NCBI GenBank assembly: GCA_024699055.1
Contig: JAILQG010000059.1
Location: 1-46,207, forward strand
DNA from: Bacteroidales bacterium
Lineage (GTDB): Bacteria; Bacteroidota; Bacteroidia; Bacteroidales; UBA932
Reading direction: 5' to 3'
DNA length: 46,207 bases
The translations under genes were made by a program, and so were the position numbers. Under the pieces are notes generated by a model that ran no database searches, was not told where the DNA came from, and saw nothing but the letters and a program-made list of their open reading frames with translations. Of this stretch, positions 1-8,519 are shown one piece after another (position 1 is the first letter of the stretch; each line of letters starts with the position of its first letter).

Positions 1-435
1 AGAGTCGATGCTCTTGCCGTAGACCACGAAGCGCTGGAAGAGGAACTCGGTGATGAAATTGAGGAACAGGTTGATTACCGTAACCAGGTAATCGTTCCAG
101 TGCAGGCCCTTGCCGCTTTCCCCGAACAGGGTAATGCCGTCAGTGAGCCACTGCCCGAGCATCGTAGACAACGGCGTGAATACCAGATAATAAAGGAATA
201 CCAGCATCATGGCCTTGGCCACGTTGTTGGCGCTGCGGAAGGTGAATTTGCGGTTGAGCGTGAAGTTCCAAAGCACCGACAGCACCAGGGCTATGAGGTA
301 GCTGGGCCAGTAGGTCCAGCCGGTGGTTTCGTTGAGAAGGGCGAAGGAGCCCATTTCGATGAGTCCGGCGCTTATGCTGAAGAGCGTGAATTTGAGGAAA
401 CGCACGAACTCGGAAGGTTTTTTGGTTTCGGACAC
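1..435 (-). CDS. GtrA family membrane protein (partial, C-terminus outside window)
   Basis: The gene is read from a GTG at 435 down to base 1 with no stop, so 145 residues are present and the C-terminus is lost at the window edge. After a short basic N-terminus (KKPSEFVRFLKFTLFS) there are about four hydrophobic segments. The spacing and motifs such as VLSVLWNFTLNRKFTF and the late FLNFITEFLFQRFVVY match the GtrA family (PF04138), small four-helix proteins linked to transfer of lipid-linked sugars across the inner membrane. The GTG lies 12 bases after the stop of the DUF456 gene, which suggests co-transcription with it. Its substrate cannot be told from sequence, and the start rests only on family fit and position. 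Confidence 0.8.
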   Translation of the reverse strand, partial: MSETKKPSEFVRFLKFTLFSISAGLIEMGSFALLNETTGWTYWPSYLIALVLSVLWNFTLNRKFTFRSANNVAKAMMLVFLYYLVFTPLSTMLGQWLTDGITLFGESGKGLHWNDYLVTVINLFLNFITEFLFQRFVVYGKSIDS

Positions 436-447
436 GGTCAGATTCTG

Positions 448-930
448 TTAAAAGACATGTTTGATGATGGAGAAGAGCATGAGGCCGGAGACGATTAGCT
501 TGAAGCCTGTGGTGGTGATAAAACCGAAGAACGCTCCGATTCCGGCCTTGAATGACTCCCAGACGCCTTTTTTCTCCACGATGAACTCGCCCAGGAACGC
601 TCCCAGAATGGCTCCGAGGATTATTCCGAACGGCGAGAACAGCCCCACCAGCAGGCCTATGGTGGCGCCTATGGACGCCGCTTTGTGGCCTCCCGTCACC
701 TTGGTGAACCACCCCGGAAGGATATAGTCGGCTATGGTCACGATGACGGTGACGATAAGCCAGGCTATCAGGGCCTTGAGGGTATAAGGATCAGCCCCTC
801 CCTTGGTGCCGGAAATGTACACGAGCAGCACGCCCACCCAGCTGAAGGGCGGCCCGGCGAGCATGGGGACCACGCTCCCTACGATTCCGATCAAGCCTGC
901 CACCAGGCCAAGTATGCACCAGACGTCCAT
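448..930 (-). CDS. DUF456 family membrane protein
   Basis: This 160-residue integral membrane protein has roughly five hydrophobic segments rich in Gly and Ala, including VAGLIGIVGSVVPMLAGPPF near the N-terminus and two glycine-zipper-like helices around residues 85-115. The order of segments and the GxIxPxLPGxP-like opening match DUF456 (PF04306), a family of unknown function. It starts 10 bases after the stop of the Fic-like gene and ends 12 bases before the GtrA gene, so the three probably form one transcript. No catalytic residues can be recognised. Confidence 0.85.
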   Translation of the reverse strand: MDVWCILGLVAGLIGIVGSVVPMLAGPPFSWVGVLLVYISGTKGGADPYTLKALIAWLIVTVIVTIADYILPGWFTKVTGGHKAASIGATIGLLVGLFSPFGIILGAILGAFLGEFIVEKKGVWESFKAGIGAFFGFITTTGFKLIVSGLMLFSIIKHVF

Positions 931-940
931 ATCTTCAATT

Positions 941-1783
941 TTAGATTACATGCCAATGCCCGCCTTTGTCGGGACCTATGCGTTCAAGGCTGCCGGCTTC
1001 CTTGAGCAGCTTCAGCTGTTTTTCCACCCCCTTGGCACTGATGCCTATGGCCGCGGCGAGATCGGCCGTGGTCATGTACGGATGTTCGCGCAGCAGTTGC
1101 AGGATTATCTGCCTTGAAGAAGGCCTCTGCGCTGAGGGCTTCTGTACGGTATAGACTACCCGGACTCCTGCGGGCTTCGATTTTTCCTTTTCGGGGGCGT
1201 CGTGCAGGTGGTCCATCATGTAGTTTACGAAGATTTCCGCGATGTCCTCTTCCTTTGCAATCGCCAGAATGCGCTTGTATTCAGAGCGTTGCGAGGGCCT
1301 CACGATAACCGGGGCCAGGCCGCATTCCATTTGCAGGTAGTTCATCAGAAGGCGCCCCATCACATCGTTTCCGTCCGCCCAGGGTTTTTGGGAAGAGACG
1401 ATGAAATGGATGGAAATGGAGCCGCGGTAGATATCTTCGGGTGGCGTGGTGCCGAGATGCAGCCGGAATCCGTTTGCGATGGAACAGACCTTCTGAAGCG
1501 CATTTTCACCTGTCACCGCATTGCCGTCGATTCCGAAACTGCGCAACGCTTCCACCGCAAGCATCTTGATGCGGTACGGGCTCCAGTATTCATGGGCGCG
1601 GGCAAACTCGAGGCAGTGTTTATAAGCTCCGTCGAGGCCCATGCACATCATCTGCTCGTGAACGGTCTTGCCGGCAGAGCTCACGTTCTTCTCCAGAAGC
1701 AGACGGCATTCATCCAGGTCGAGGGTGACGCCATCGAGCGCCGCCGAAGCCTGAACCATCTCTATGATACCGGTTTTGTCCAT
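941..1783 (-). CDS. Fic-fold protein with degenerate catalytic motif and C-terminal winged helix
   Basis: The 280-residue protein has the layout of a Fic (filamentation induced by cAMP) protein: an N-terminal helix with SAALDG at 13-18, which fits the inhibitory SxxxE(G/N) motif with Asp for Glu, then a helical core, then a C-terminal winged helix (about 215-280) with a clear recognition-helix region (TTADLAAAIGISAKGVEKQL). The Fic motif HxFxxGNGRxxR aligns to residues 133-144 as KPWADGNDVMGR: His is Lys, Phe is Trp, and GNGR is GNDV, with Gly, Asn and the last Arg kept. Active Fic enzymes transfer AMP or other groups to Ser/Thr/Tyr hydroxyls using that His, so I infer this one is inactive as an AMPylase and may be a DNA-binding regulator. 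It heads the operon with DUF456 and GtrA, and its promoter is divergent from fprA. Confidence 0.8.
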   Translation of the reverse strand: MDKTGIIEMVQASAALDGVTLDLDECRLLLEKNVSSAGKTVHEQMMCMGLDGAYKHCLEFARAHEYWSPYRIKMLAVEALRSFGIDGNAVTGENALQKVCSIANGFRLHLGTTPPEDIYRGSISIHFIVSSQKPWADGNDVMGRLLMNYLQMECGLAPVIVRPSQRSEYKRILAIAKEEDIAEIFVNYMMDHLHDAPEKEKSKPAGVRVVYTVQKPSAQRPSSRQIILQLLREHPYMTTADLAAAIGISAKGVEKQLKLLKEAGSLERIGPDKGGHWHVI

Positions 1784-1793
1784 TCCGTTCCTG

Positions 1794-1801
1794 CAAAGAT
1801 A
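1794..1801 (-). promoter_or_regulatory. -7 element of the Fic-like gene
   Basis: On the minus strand the sequence TATCTTTG matches the Bacteroidota -7 consensus TAnnTTTG, followed after 10 bases by the ATG at 1783. No good -33 TTTG is present at the usual spacing. The position implies a 5' leader of only a few bases. Confidence 0.6.
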
Positions 1802-1816
1802 ACAATTTCTCCCTAC

Positions 1817-1847
1817 TTGCTACTTGCGCAAAAATAGATTATATTTG
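1817..1847 (+). promoter_or_regulatory. Promoter of fprA
   Basis: A TTG at 1817-1819 and TATATTTG at 1840-1847 are separated by 20 bases, as in Bacteroidota sigma-70-type promoters. The start codon lies only 7 bases after the -7 box, so the transcript should begin at or within a few bases of the ATG at 1855. Confidence 0.7.
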
Positions 1848-1854
1848 CGCAGCC

Positions 1855-3051
1855 ATGTCAAAGATAATAAGCGATAACATTACCTGGGTGGGAAAGGTGG
1901 ACTGGGAGCTCACCATGTTCCACGGAAACGAACTCAGCACGAAGCGGGGTTCCAGTTATAACGCATATCTCGTGAGGGGCCTCAAGAAAACCGTTCTGCT
2001 CGACACAGTATGGGGCCCTTACGACAAGGAATTCGTATCCCGCCTGAAAGAGGAAGTGCCTCTGGACCAGATAGATGCCATTATAATGCAGCATAACGAG
2101 ACCGACCATTCCGGCGCTCTTGCGGAGCTCATGCGCGAGATTCCGGACACTCCCGTCTACTGCACTGCAAAAGGCGAGGCCATCCTGCGCGGCCACTACC
2201 ACCAGGACTGGAACTTCGTGAATGTCAAGACCGGGGATGTCCTGGAACTGGGCGGGGACGAGAGGCTCACTTTCGTCGAAGCCCCCATGCTCCACTGGCC
2301 CGACACCATGTTCACTTACTACAATGGCGGTGGCGGAGTCCTCTTCAGCAACGACGGGTTCGGCCAGCACTATGCGAGCGAGAATCTCTTCAACGACGAG
2401 GTTCCGGAATGCGAGATGATGTATGAAGCGCTGAAATACTACGCCAACATCCTCTCCACCTACAGCCCCATGGTCAGCCGCAAGGTAAAGGAGATTCTGG
2501 GCATGAACCTGCCTCTGGCAATGATCTGCCCCAGCCACGGCGTCATCTGGCGCAAGAATCCCGCCCAAATCGTCGAAAAGTACCTGCAGTGGTCCGATTC
2601 CTATCAGGAAGACCAGGTCACCATAGTCTACGACACCATGTGGAACAGCACCAGGCTCATGGCGGAAGCCCTGGCCCGGGGCATCAAGGCCGAAGCTCCC
2701 GCCACAACTGTCAAGATCCTGAACGCTGCCAAGGAAGACAAAAACGACATACTCACCGAGGTGTTCAGGAGCAAGGCGGTGCTTGTAGGCTCTCCCACAA
2801 TCAATTACGGCTATTCCTTCGCCATCGCCGGCATACTCGAGATGCTCAAGGGCATGAGGCTCAAGAAAAAGAAGGCTGCCGCATTCGGTTCATACGGATG
2901 GAGCGGCGAGGGCGCCAAGCTCATAAGCGCCGCCCTTTCCGAAGCCGGCTTCGAAGTTGCCGACGAAGGCTGCCGCACCCTGTGGGTTCCCGACGCGAAG
3001 GCGCTCGGTGAGGTGGAAGAGTACGGAAAGGCATTTGCGCTCAAACTTTAA
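1855..3051 (+). CDS. fprA: FprA-type flavodiiron protein
   Basis: This is a 398-residue A-type flavoprotein. Residues 1 to about 250 form a metallo-beta-lactamase-like domain with the diiron signature HNETDH (H-x-E-x-D-H) and later His/Asp ligands (LHWPDTMF, SNDGFGQH, PSHGVIWR). Residues from about 255 form a flavodoxin domain beginning VTIVYDTMWNSTRLMAEA, which supplies the FMN phosphate loop. Flavodiiron proteins reduce O2 to water or NO to N2O in the cytoplasm with electrons from rubredoxin, which is encoded 12 bases downstream. The length is normal for the family. The start MSKIISDNITWVG fits the family N-terminus and sits directly behind the promoter. Whether O2 or NO is the main substrate cannot be told. 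Confidence 0.96.
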   Translation: MSKIISDNITWVGKVDWELTMFHGNELSTKRGSSYNAYLVRGLKKTVLLDTVWGPYDKEFVSRLKEEVPLDQIDAIIMQHNETDHSGALAELMREIPDTPVYCTAKGEAILRGHYHQDWNFVNVKTGDVLELGGDERLTFVEAPMLHWPDTMFTYYNGGGGVLFSNDGFGQHYASENLFNDEVPECEMMYEALKYYANILSTYSPMVSRKVKEILGMNLPLAMICPSHGVIWRKNPAQIVEKYLQWSDSYQEDQVTIVYDTMWNSTRLMAEALARGIKAEAPATTVKILNAAKEDKNDILTEVFRSKAVLVGSPTINYGYSFAIAGILEMLKGMRLKKKKAAAFGSYGWSGEGAKLISAALSEAGFEVADEGCRTLWVPDAKALGEVEEYGKAFALKL

Positions 3052-3063
3052 ACTCTCAGCTAT

Positions 3064-3225
3064 ATGAAAAAGTACGTATGCAACATCTGCGGGTACGAAT
3101 ATGATCCCGCAGTCGGCGATCCAGACAGCGGAATCGCCCCCGGAACCGCCTTCGAAGACATCCCGGAAAGCTGGGTGTGCCCCGTATGCGGAGTCGGCAA
3201 GGAAGACTTCAGTCCTGTGGAATAA
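3064..3225 (+). CDS. rub: Rubredoxin
   Basis: This 53-residue protein has two CxxC knuckles, CNICGY near residue 6 and CPVCGV near residue 39, which bind the single Fe(SCys)4 centre, with the usual aromatic and acidic residues between them ([22 protein letters not shown]). It is a cytoplasmic one-electron carrier. It lies 12 bases after fprA on the same strand, so it is very probably the electron donor of that flavodiiron protein and co-transcribed with it. The next gene is convergent, and I see no convincing terminator in the 27 bases between them. Confidence 0.96.
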   Translation: MKKYVCNICGYEYDPAVGDPDSGIAPGTAFEDIPESWVCPVCGVGKEDFSPVE

Positions 3226-3252
3226 GACCGCACGCGCCGGTGTCGCCCGGCC

Positions 3253-4617
3253 TTACCTGACTTCGAGGCGGAGGGCGATGGAATCGTCCTTGAGGCCCTT
3301 GGGCAGGGTGACCGTGGTGACGCCGTCCTTCGTGACGGTGCGGAGTTTCTTTCCGGTGCTCAGCAGCACCGCCTTTCCCTTTGGTGCGTTGCCCGTCCAT
3401 GAAATGGTCTGAGGCAGGCTCTCGCCGTCGGGCAGGGCATAGATCGCATACAGTTTCGAGCTGTCCTTGGAACGGGTGAACCACAGCCTGTCCTGATTGT
3501 AGTTCTCCACGGGCCTGGTTGCGTAGATGGCCTCGCCGTTAGCCTTGAGCCATGCGCCTATCTCTTTGAGTATCACCACTTCCTTCTCTTCGACAATGCC
3601 TCCGGCCGTGGGTCCTACCCCGAGTACGAGGCAGCCGCCCTTGGCAGTTATCTCGGCAAGGGTGTTGATTACCCTGCGGGCTGATTTGTAGCGCGCCCGG
3701 GGAGTCCAACCCCAGTCGTTGCTGTGCGGCAGGCAGCTCTCCCAGGGATGCAGGATCTGGTGGTCGGGGACCATCCTCTCGGGGGTCTGATAGTTTTCGT
3801 TCGGCCCCTGGATGGTGCGGTCCACGCAGATCATGCCGGGATTGAGTTTCCTGGCGCCGGGGAGCACTTCGTTCAGTCCCACTTCGTCGCCGGTTATCCA
3901 GCCGCCGTCGAGCCAGAGGATGTCGATCTTTCCGTAACGTCCGCCGGTAATTTCGTTCAGCTGGTTCTGCGTGAAGTCCACGTAGGCCTGCCACCAGTCG
4001 GGGTGCGACTCGCGCTTGTAGTTCGGCCTGCGGTTGGGGGTGGCGTAGTAGGGATTCCAGAAATTCTCGCAGTGCCAGTCAGGCTTGGAGAAGTAAGCCC
4101 CTATCATGAAATCCTGCTCCCTGAAAGCCTCGAATACGTATTTGGCTATGTCGCTGCGGGGATTGTCGGCAAACGGCCCCTTCGCTACTGAGAAATCGGT
4201 GAAACGGGAGTCGAACATGCAGAACCCGTCGTGGTGCTTGGTGGTGAAGATGGAATACTTCATGCCGGCTTCGGCGCACACTTCAGCCCACTGTTCGGGA
4301 TTGAAATCCACGGGGTTGAACTCCTTGCTCAGGCCCCAGTACCACTGCTTGTACTCCTCGTATTTCGAGCCTTCCGGCCTGGTTATCCAGTCTTCGTTGC
4401 AGATGCTCCACGACTCAACGATGCCAGGCACGGCATAAAGCCCCCAGTGGATGAGCGCGCCGAACTTGAGATCCTGCCACTCTTCGAGTTTTTCGAGGAC
4501 CTGCGGATCGGTCGGCCATTCGTATCCGTCGCTCTGGGCGACGATGTCACTTTCCTGCGCAGATGCAAGGCAGAGGGCGCAGAGCAGCGCGGCGGCTGTA
4601 AGTATAAGCTTTTTCAT
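3253..4617 (-). CDS. Alpha-L-fucosidase, glycoside hydrolase family 29, exported
   Basis: The 454-residue protein starts with a signal peptide (MKKLILTAAALLCALCLASA, cleavage near residue 20) and continues as a GH29 catalytic (beta/alpha)8 domain. FGALIHWGLY (52-61), TTKHHDGF (125-132) and the nucleophile segment DILWLDGGW with Asp237 are typical of the family. A C-terminal beta domain ends around residue 454. GH29 enzymes release alpha-linked L-fucose from glycans with retention of configuration, here presumably in the periplasm or at the surface. It is last in a compact run, 3 bases after the S9 peptidase gene. The exact linkage preference is not visible, and no SusC/SusD pair or regulator is nearby, so it is not part of a usual polysaccharide utilisation locus. 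Confidence 0.93.
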   Translation of the reverse strand: MKKLILTAAALLCALCLASAQESDIVAQSDGYEWPTDPQVLEKLEEWQDLKFGALIHWGLYAVPGIVESWSICNEDWITRPEGSKYEEYKQWYWGLSKEFNPVDFNPEQWAEVCAEAGMKYSIFTTKHHDGFCMFDSRFTDFSVAKGPFADNPRSDIAKYVFEAFREQDFMIGAYFSKPDWHCENFWNPYYATPNRRPNYKRESHPDWWQAYVDFTQNQLNEITGGRYGKIDILWLDGGWITGDEVGLNEVLPGARKLNPGMICVDRTIQGPNENYQTPERMVPDHQILHPWESCLPHSNDWGWTPRARYKSARRVINTLAEITAKGGCLVLGVGPTAGGIVEEKEVVILKEIGAWLKANGEAIYATRPVENYNQDRLWFTRSKDSSKLYAIYALPDGESLPQTISWTGNAPKGKAVLLSTGKKLRTVTKDGVTTVTLPKGLKDDSIALRLEVR

Positions 4618-4620
4618 ATC

Positions 4621-7056
4621 CTAATCGTTGTTCATTCCGACAATGTCCACGGGCCTGCGGGTGTCGTCGCCCATCAGCCAGTAGGTGTAGAAGTCCGCCA
4701 TCTTCCAGAAGAAGTAGTCGTTGAGGTCGCCGTAGCCGTGGCGCTGTTCGGGCATGAGCACGAATTCGAAGCGCTTGTTGGCGCGCATGAGCGCGTTCAC
4801 CACGCGGATAGTGTTGGCGGGATGCACGTTGTCGTCGATGTCGCCTGTCACGAGCATCAGGTGCCCCTTGAGCTTGCCGGCGATGTCCTGGTTCTTCTCT
4901 ATCCTGTAGACGAAGGTGGTGTCGCCCTTGACGATCTTCTCCTGGATGCCGTGATGCTGCTCGCTCCACCAGCGGTTGTAGATGGAGTTGTCGTGGTTGC
5001 CGGAGCAGGATACGGCCGCCTTGAAGAAGTCGGGATAGGTGAAGATGGCCGCGGTGCTCATGAATCCGCCGCCGCTGTGGCCATGGATGCCCACGCGGGT
5101 GACGTCCATGTACGGCCTCTGCGCGCAGAGCTGCTGGATGGCGTATTTCTGGTCTTCGAGACCGTAGTCGCGCAGGTTGCCGTAACCGTAATTGTGATAC
5201 CATTTGCTGCGGTTGGGATGGCCGCCGCGGTTGCCCACGGTCACCACTATGAAGCCCAGCTGGGCGAGGCGGTCGGTGCGGGTGAATCCTTTGCTCCACG
5301 ATATGTTCACGGCCTCGACCTGCGGACCGGGATAGACGTAGTCACATACCGGATAAACCTTGGTGGAATCGAAGTCGAAAGGCTTGTAAATGGCTCCGTA
5401 CAAATCGGTTATGCCGTCGGCTGCCTTTACCTTGAAACGCTCCGGGAACTTGTATCCGGCGGCGAAAAGGTTGCTGAAATCGGCTTCCTCGAGGTCGAGC
5501 ACCTTCTTACCGGCGGCGTCGTAGAGTGCCGATGCGGGCTTGGCGTCCACGCGGGAGTAATTGGCCACGAACCATTTGGCGTCGTAGCTGGCGGCGGCGT
5601 CCACGTCCATGTCGGGCATGTCGAGCCTCTGGGGCTTTCCGCCGGTGAAGGGTACCTTGCAGGTATGCATCTGGTACGGGTTCTCATCGGCATCGAGGCC
5701 GCAGGCGCTCACAAGCAGATAATCCTTGCCTACGGCGAGCACGTCCTCCACGTGCCAAGGACCGTCGGTGAGATTCTTCTTGAGCGTGCCGTCCTTGCCG
5801 TACAGGTAGATGTTGGCCCATCCGTTGCGTTCGCTCCAGAAGAGAAGCCCCTGCGGAGTCTCGCGAAGGTTCCTGTATTCTACGTAAGTATTTGACCTTT
5901 CGGAGATTATGGTCTTGGTGGAGTCGGCTCCCACGGCCACGTGGCAGACGTCGAGGCGCTTGATGTCACGGCTGAGCCGCTGCATGTAGAAGCCGTCGTT
6001 GTCGCCCAGCCAGATGGGGGAGCGGTAATCCTTGTAGGCATCCGCAGGGGTGGGCTGGGCCATGTAGAGACCCATGTCCTGGCTCTTGAAGGCATAAGTC
6101 CTGACCTCCTGGGGCGTCCAGGTGGTGTCGGCCTTGGAGAACACCAGCAGGGTGCCCCTGGGGCCTTCCTCGCCGGGCATCTGGTATTTGTAGGTCTCGA
6201 GGGTGGGACGGGGCTGCTTCACGGAGTGGATGACCCACATCTCCTTGAGGGCGGTCACGTCCCATTTCAGGACGGCGAAATGGGTGCCGTCGGGGCTCCA
6301 GGCCATCTCGCCCGGGTAATGCCTCTCCTTGGGGTCCTCGCCGTTGTCACCCTTGTAATTGTCGAAGCCGTAGCCGTTGTGGCGCACGCCGTCCGAGGTT
6401 ATGCGGTGCTCCACGATGGTAGTGTCCTTCGGGTCCTTGGCGGCCTTGCGGAGGCTCGTGGAGTCCATCCACCAGAGGTTGCTCTCCTTGGCGTAGACGG
6501 CCATGGTGCCGTCGGGGCAGACGCATGCCCAGCGGGGATAGCGGTCTTTCTCTTCGGGAACCTGGGAAAGCTGCTTCGAGGAGAGGTCATACTTGAAGTG
6601 ATACACCTTCTTGCGGGTCTTGGTGCTGTCTTCGGGATCCTTTTCATCCGCGGTGCTCCTCACGTCGAAGGTAAAGTAACTGTCATCCCTGAGCCTCAGC
6701 TTTTCGAGCGGAAGATGCCTCTCGTCGAAGGGGTCGCGGACGATTTCGGTAATCTGCATGGCGAGCCTCGGGAGGTCGAAGATTTCGGTCTTGCTGCCCT
6801 TGGCGGGGTCGACAAGCCAGTATTTGGTGCCTTCGGAGGTCTTGTAGCTGTACCAGAACCTGTCGGAATCCTTGAACCATGAGGGCCTTACCGATGTGGA
6901 GAAGACCATCTGGTTCACGTTTTTCTGGGAGAAACGCTCGGCTTGCGGGTAGTTCGCCCTGGTTACGACCCTGTCGGAATCTCCGTCCGGACGGGCTGCG
7001 GCCGGGAGTACGGGAAGGAGGCAGAGAGCTGCCGGGATAAGGAATCTGAGTTTCAT
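4621..7056 (-). CDS. S9 family prolyl oligopeptidase / dipeptidyl peptidase IV-like, exported
   Basis: This 811-residue protein has an N-terminal signal peptide (MKLRFLIPAALCLLPVLPAAA), a long beta-propeller region (DPPIV N-terminal domain, about 90-540) and a C-terminal alpha/beta hydrolase domain. The nucleophile elbow GHSGGG holds Ser661; the Asp lies in GDIDDNVH and the His in EQRHGYG, giving the usual S9 order Ser-Asp-His. Such enzymes cleave dipeptides, often after Pro, from peptide N-termini in the periplasm. I chose the ATG at 7056 because a TTG two codons upstream adds nothing recognisable. The gene follows the manC-like gene by 8 bases and precedes the fucosidase by 3. Substrate preference is inferred from the family only. 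Confidence 0.92.
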   Translation of the reverse strand: MKLRFLIPAALCLLPVLPAAARPDGDSDRVVTRANYPQAERFSQKNVNQMVFSTSVRPSWFKDSDRFWYSYKTSEGTKYWLVDPAKGSKTEIFDLPRLAMQITEIVRDPFDERHLPLEKLRLRDDSYFTFDVRSTADEKDPEDSTKTRKKVYHFKYDLSSKQLSQVPEEKDRYPRWACVCPDGTMAVYAKESNLWWMDSTSLRKAAKDPKDTTIVEHRITSDGVRHNGYGFDNYKGDNGEDPKERHYPGEMAWSPDGTHFAVLKWDVTALKEMWVIHSVKQPRPTLETYKYQMPGEEGPRGTLLVFSKADTTWTPQEVRTYAFKSQDMGLYMAQPTPADAYKDYRSPIWLGDNDGFYMQRLSRDIKRLDVCHVAVGADSTKTIISERSNTYVEYRNLRETPQGLLFWSERNGWANIYLYGKDGTLKKNLTDGPWHVEDVLAVGKDYLLVSACGLDADENPYQMHTCKVPFTGGKPQRLDMPDMDVDAAASYDAKWFVANYSRVDAKPASALYDAAGKKVLDLEEADFSNLFAAGYKFPERFKVKAADGITDLYGAIYKPFDFDSTKVYPVCDYVYPGPQVEAVNISWSKGFTRTDRLAQLGFIVVTVGNRGGHPNRSKWYHNYGYGNLRDYGLEDQKYAIQQLCAQRPYMDVTRVGIHGHSGGGFMSTAAIFTYPDFFKAAVSCSGNHDNSIYNRWWSEQHHGIQEKIVKGDTTFVYRIEKNQDIAGKLKGHLMLVTGDIDDNVHPANTIRVVNALMRANKRFEFVLMPEQRHGYGDLNDYFFWKMADFYTYWLMGDDTRRPVDIVGMNND

Positions 7057-7064
7057 ATGCAAGT

Positions 7065-8156
7065 CTATTTATATTCGTCGAAATCGGGATCGGCCAGCTC
7101 GGACTGGGTATCATGCAGGATTTTTTCGTCGCGCGGGCAGATGTAAAGCACGTCGTCGGAATCGACCACGAGGAAATCCTTCAGGCCCCTCAAGACCGTG
7201 AGCTTGCGCGGTCGGTTGCTCCATACCATACTGCCCTCAACGTCTTTGAGCAGGGATTTTCCAGCTATGGAAACGATATTGCCGTCTCCGTCTTTGTGCG
7301 GATAGTTCTCGTATAGCGAGTTGAAGTCGCCGACATCGCTCCAGTCGAAAAGGGAGGGGAGCACCCAAAGCTTCCCGCTCTTTTCGAGCACGGCATAGTC
7401 GATGGAGACGTTTGGGCTGTCGGTATATACCCTTTCCACGAAACTGCGCTCCTGAGGAGTGCCCATGTAGTTCTGCCACCCTTCCCAAAGCATGGTAATT
7501 TCGGGGCAGCACTCTTGCATCTCTTCGTGGATTTTCGAGGCTTTCCATACGAAGATACCCGAGTTCCAGAGGAATTCACCGCTTTCGATGAAAACCCTGG
7601 CGAGCTCGGCGGAAGGCTTTTCGGTAAACGTCCTTGCCTTGATCGGAACCCCGGCCTTGTAGGCGTCCCGTCCTCCTTCAACCTGGACGTAGCCGAAATG
7701 GGTGTCTGGGCTGGCGGGCACTATTCCGAGAGCCAGCAGCGCGTCGTAATTCGAAGCGTAGTCTATGGCTTTGGTTATGGACTCGTGGAAGAACTCCGTG
7801 TTTCCAATCTGCTGGTCGGTAGGCACGGTGACAATAACGGCGTCCGGGTCTTTTGCGAGTATCCTGTACGTCGAGAAGGCTATGGCGGGTGCGGTGTTGC
7901 GGGAATAAGGTTCCAGGATGAGCTGGTCTTCGCCGACTTGCGGGAGCTGCTCGAGGATGGTTTCCTTCAGGCGGTAGAGAGTTGCAATGAATATGTTTTC
8001 CGCCGGGAAGATGCCCAGCATCCTGTTGTACGTCTGCATCAGGAAGGATTTTCCGGTGATTTCAGACCTTACCAGTTCTTTGGGACGGTTTTCGCGGCTG
8101 ATCGGCCAGAAGCTGGAGCTCGAACCGCCGGCGAGTATGACGCAATAATTAGACAT
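7065..8156 (-). CDS. Mannose-1-phosphate guanylyltransferase-like nucleotidyltransferase
   Basis: The 363-residue protein is colinear with GDP-mannose pyrophosphorylases of the ManC type: N-terminal Rossmann-like nucleotidyltransferase fold, EPYSRNTAPAIA (about 80-91), the FGYVQVEGG and FTEKPS segments, and the FLWNSGIFVW region. These enzymes make GDP-mannose from GTP and mannose-1-phosphate in the cytoplasm. The nucleotide-binding signature, normally GGxGxRFWP, is GGSSSSFWP at 10-18, so the second Gly and the Arg are Ser, and the usual PSDH is PTDQ. Lys of RPKEL is kept. It may have altered specificity or be inactive. It overlaps the yraN gene by 8 bases and sits in the cdaA-led run. Confidence 0.82.
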   Translation of the reverse strand: MSNYCVILAGGSSSSFWPISRENRPKELVRSEITGKSFLMQTYNRMLGIFPAENIFIATLYRLKETILEQLPQVGEDQLILEPYSRNTAPAIAFSTYRILAKDPDAVIVTVPTDQQIGNTEFFHESITKAIDYASNYDALLALGIVPASPDTHFGYVQVEGGRDAYKAGVPIKARTFTEKPSAELARVFIESGEFLWNSGIFVWKASKIHEEMQECCPEITMLWEGWQNYMGTPQERSFVERVYTDSPNVSIDYAVLEKSGKLWVLPSLFDWSDVGDFNSLYENYPHKDGDGNIVSIAGKSLLKDVEGSMVWSNRPRKLTVLRGLKDFLVVDSDDVLYICPRDEKILHDTQSELADPDFDEYK

Positions 8157-8517
8157 GTATGGGAATGAATGCTTGTGGATAATAGTTCAGATATGTGGTT
8201 TCGGAATCGAATACGACTGTGATTACATCGAAGAATACTTCCATGGGGGAGAAACCCGCATGGGAGTGGAGCCAGCGCTGTGCTGCGGACTGCAAATTCT
8301 TCATTTTTAATAAGTTGATATTAACTGCAGGATCGGCCGTGAGAGGCGCCTTGCGGCTCTTTACCTCTACAAAATGGATGCCCGAAGAGTCTTGGGACAC
8401 AATGTCAAGCTCCACTCTTCCTCCTCTCCAGTTCCTGTCCAGGATCCTGTGCCCGCGGGCGGACAGCCACTGCGCCGCCGCATCTTCTCCGAGCTTTCCG
8501 GTTTCGCGCCTGTCCAT
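8149..8517 (-). CDS. yraN: YraN / UPF0102 family endonuclease-like protein
   Basis: This 122-residue protein has the complete UPF0102 pattern: GKLGEDAAAQWL near the N-terminus, GHRILDRNWR, then the restriction-endonuclease-like core with Glu/Asp of VELDIV and the EVK of FVEVKSRK (about residues 50-56), followed by a helix with KMKNLQSAAQRWL. The family resembles archaeal Holliday-junction resolvases, but its cellular role is not established. The gene starts 2 bases after mutS2 ends and overlaps the next gene by 8 bases, so translation is probably coupled. The association with mutS2 would fit a DNA-repair role, which is inference. Confidence 0.9.
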   Translation of the reverse strand: MDRRETGKLGEDAAAQWLSARGHRILDRNWRGGRVELDIVSQDSSGIHFVEVKSRKAPLTADPAVNINLLKMKNLQSAAQRWLHSHAGFSPMEVFFDVITVVFDSETTYLNYYPQAFIPIHV

Positions 8518-8519
8518 GC

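Noticed and set aside
3226-3252. Possible terminator between rubredoxin and fucosidase genes
   Set aside because: Only short CCGG palindromes without T-tracts are present.
4231-5895. Long open frame of about 550 codons on the plus strand opposite the fucosidase and S9 peptidase genes
   Set aside because: It is the antisense shadow of two well-identified genes, spans their junction and gives a Val/His/Glu-rich product with no motif.
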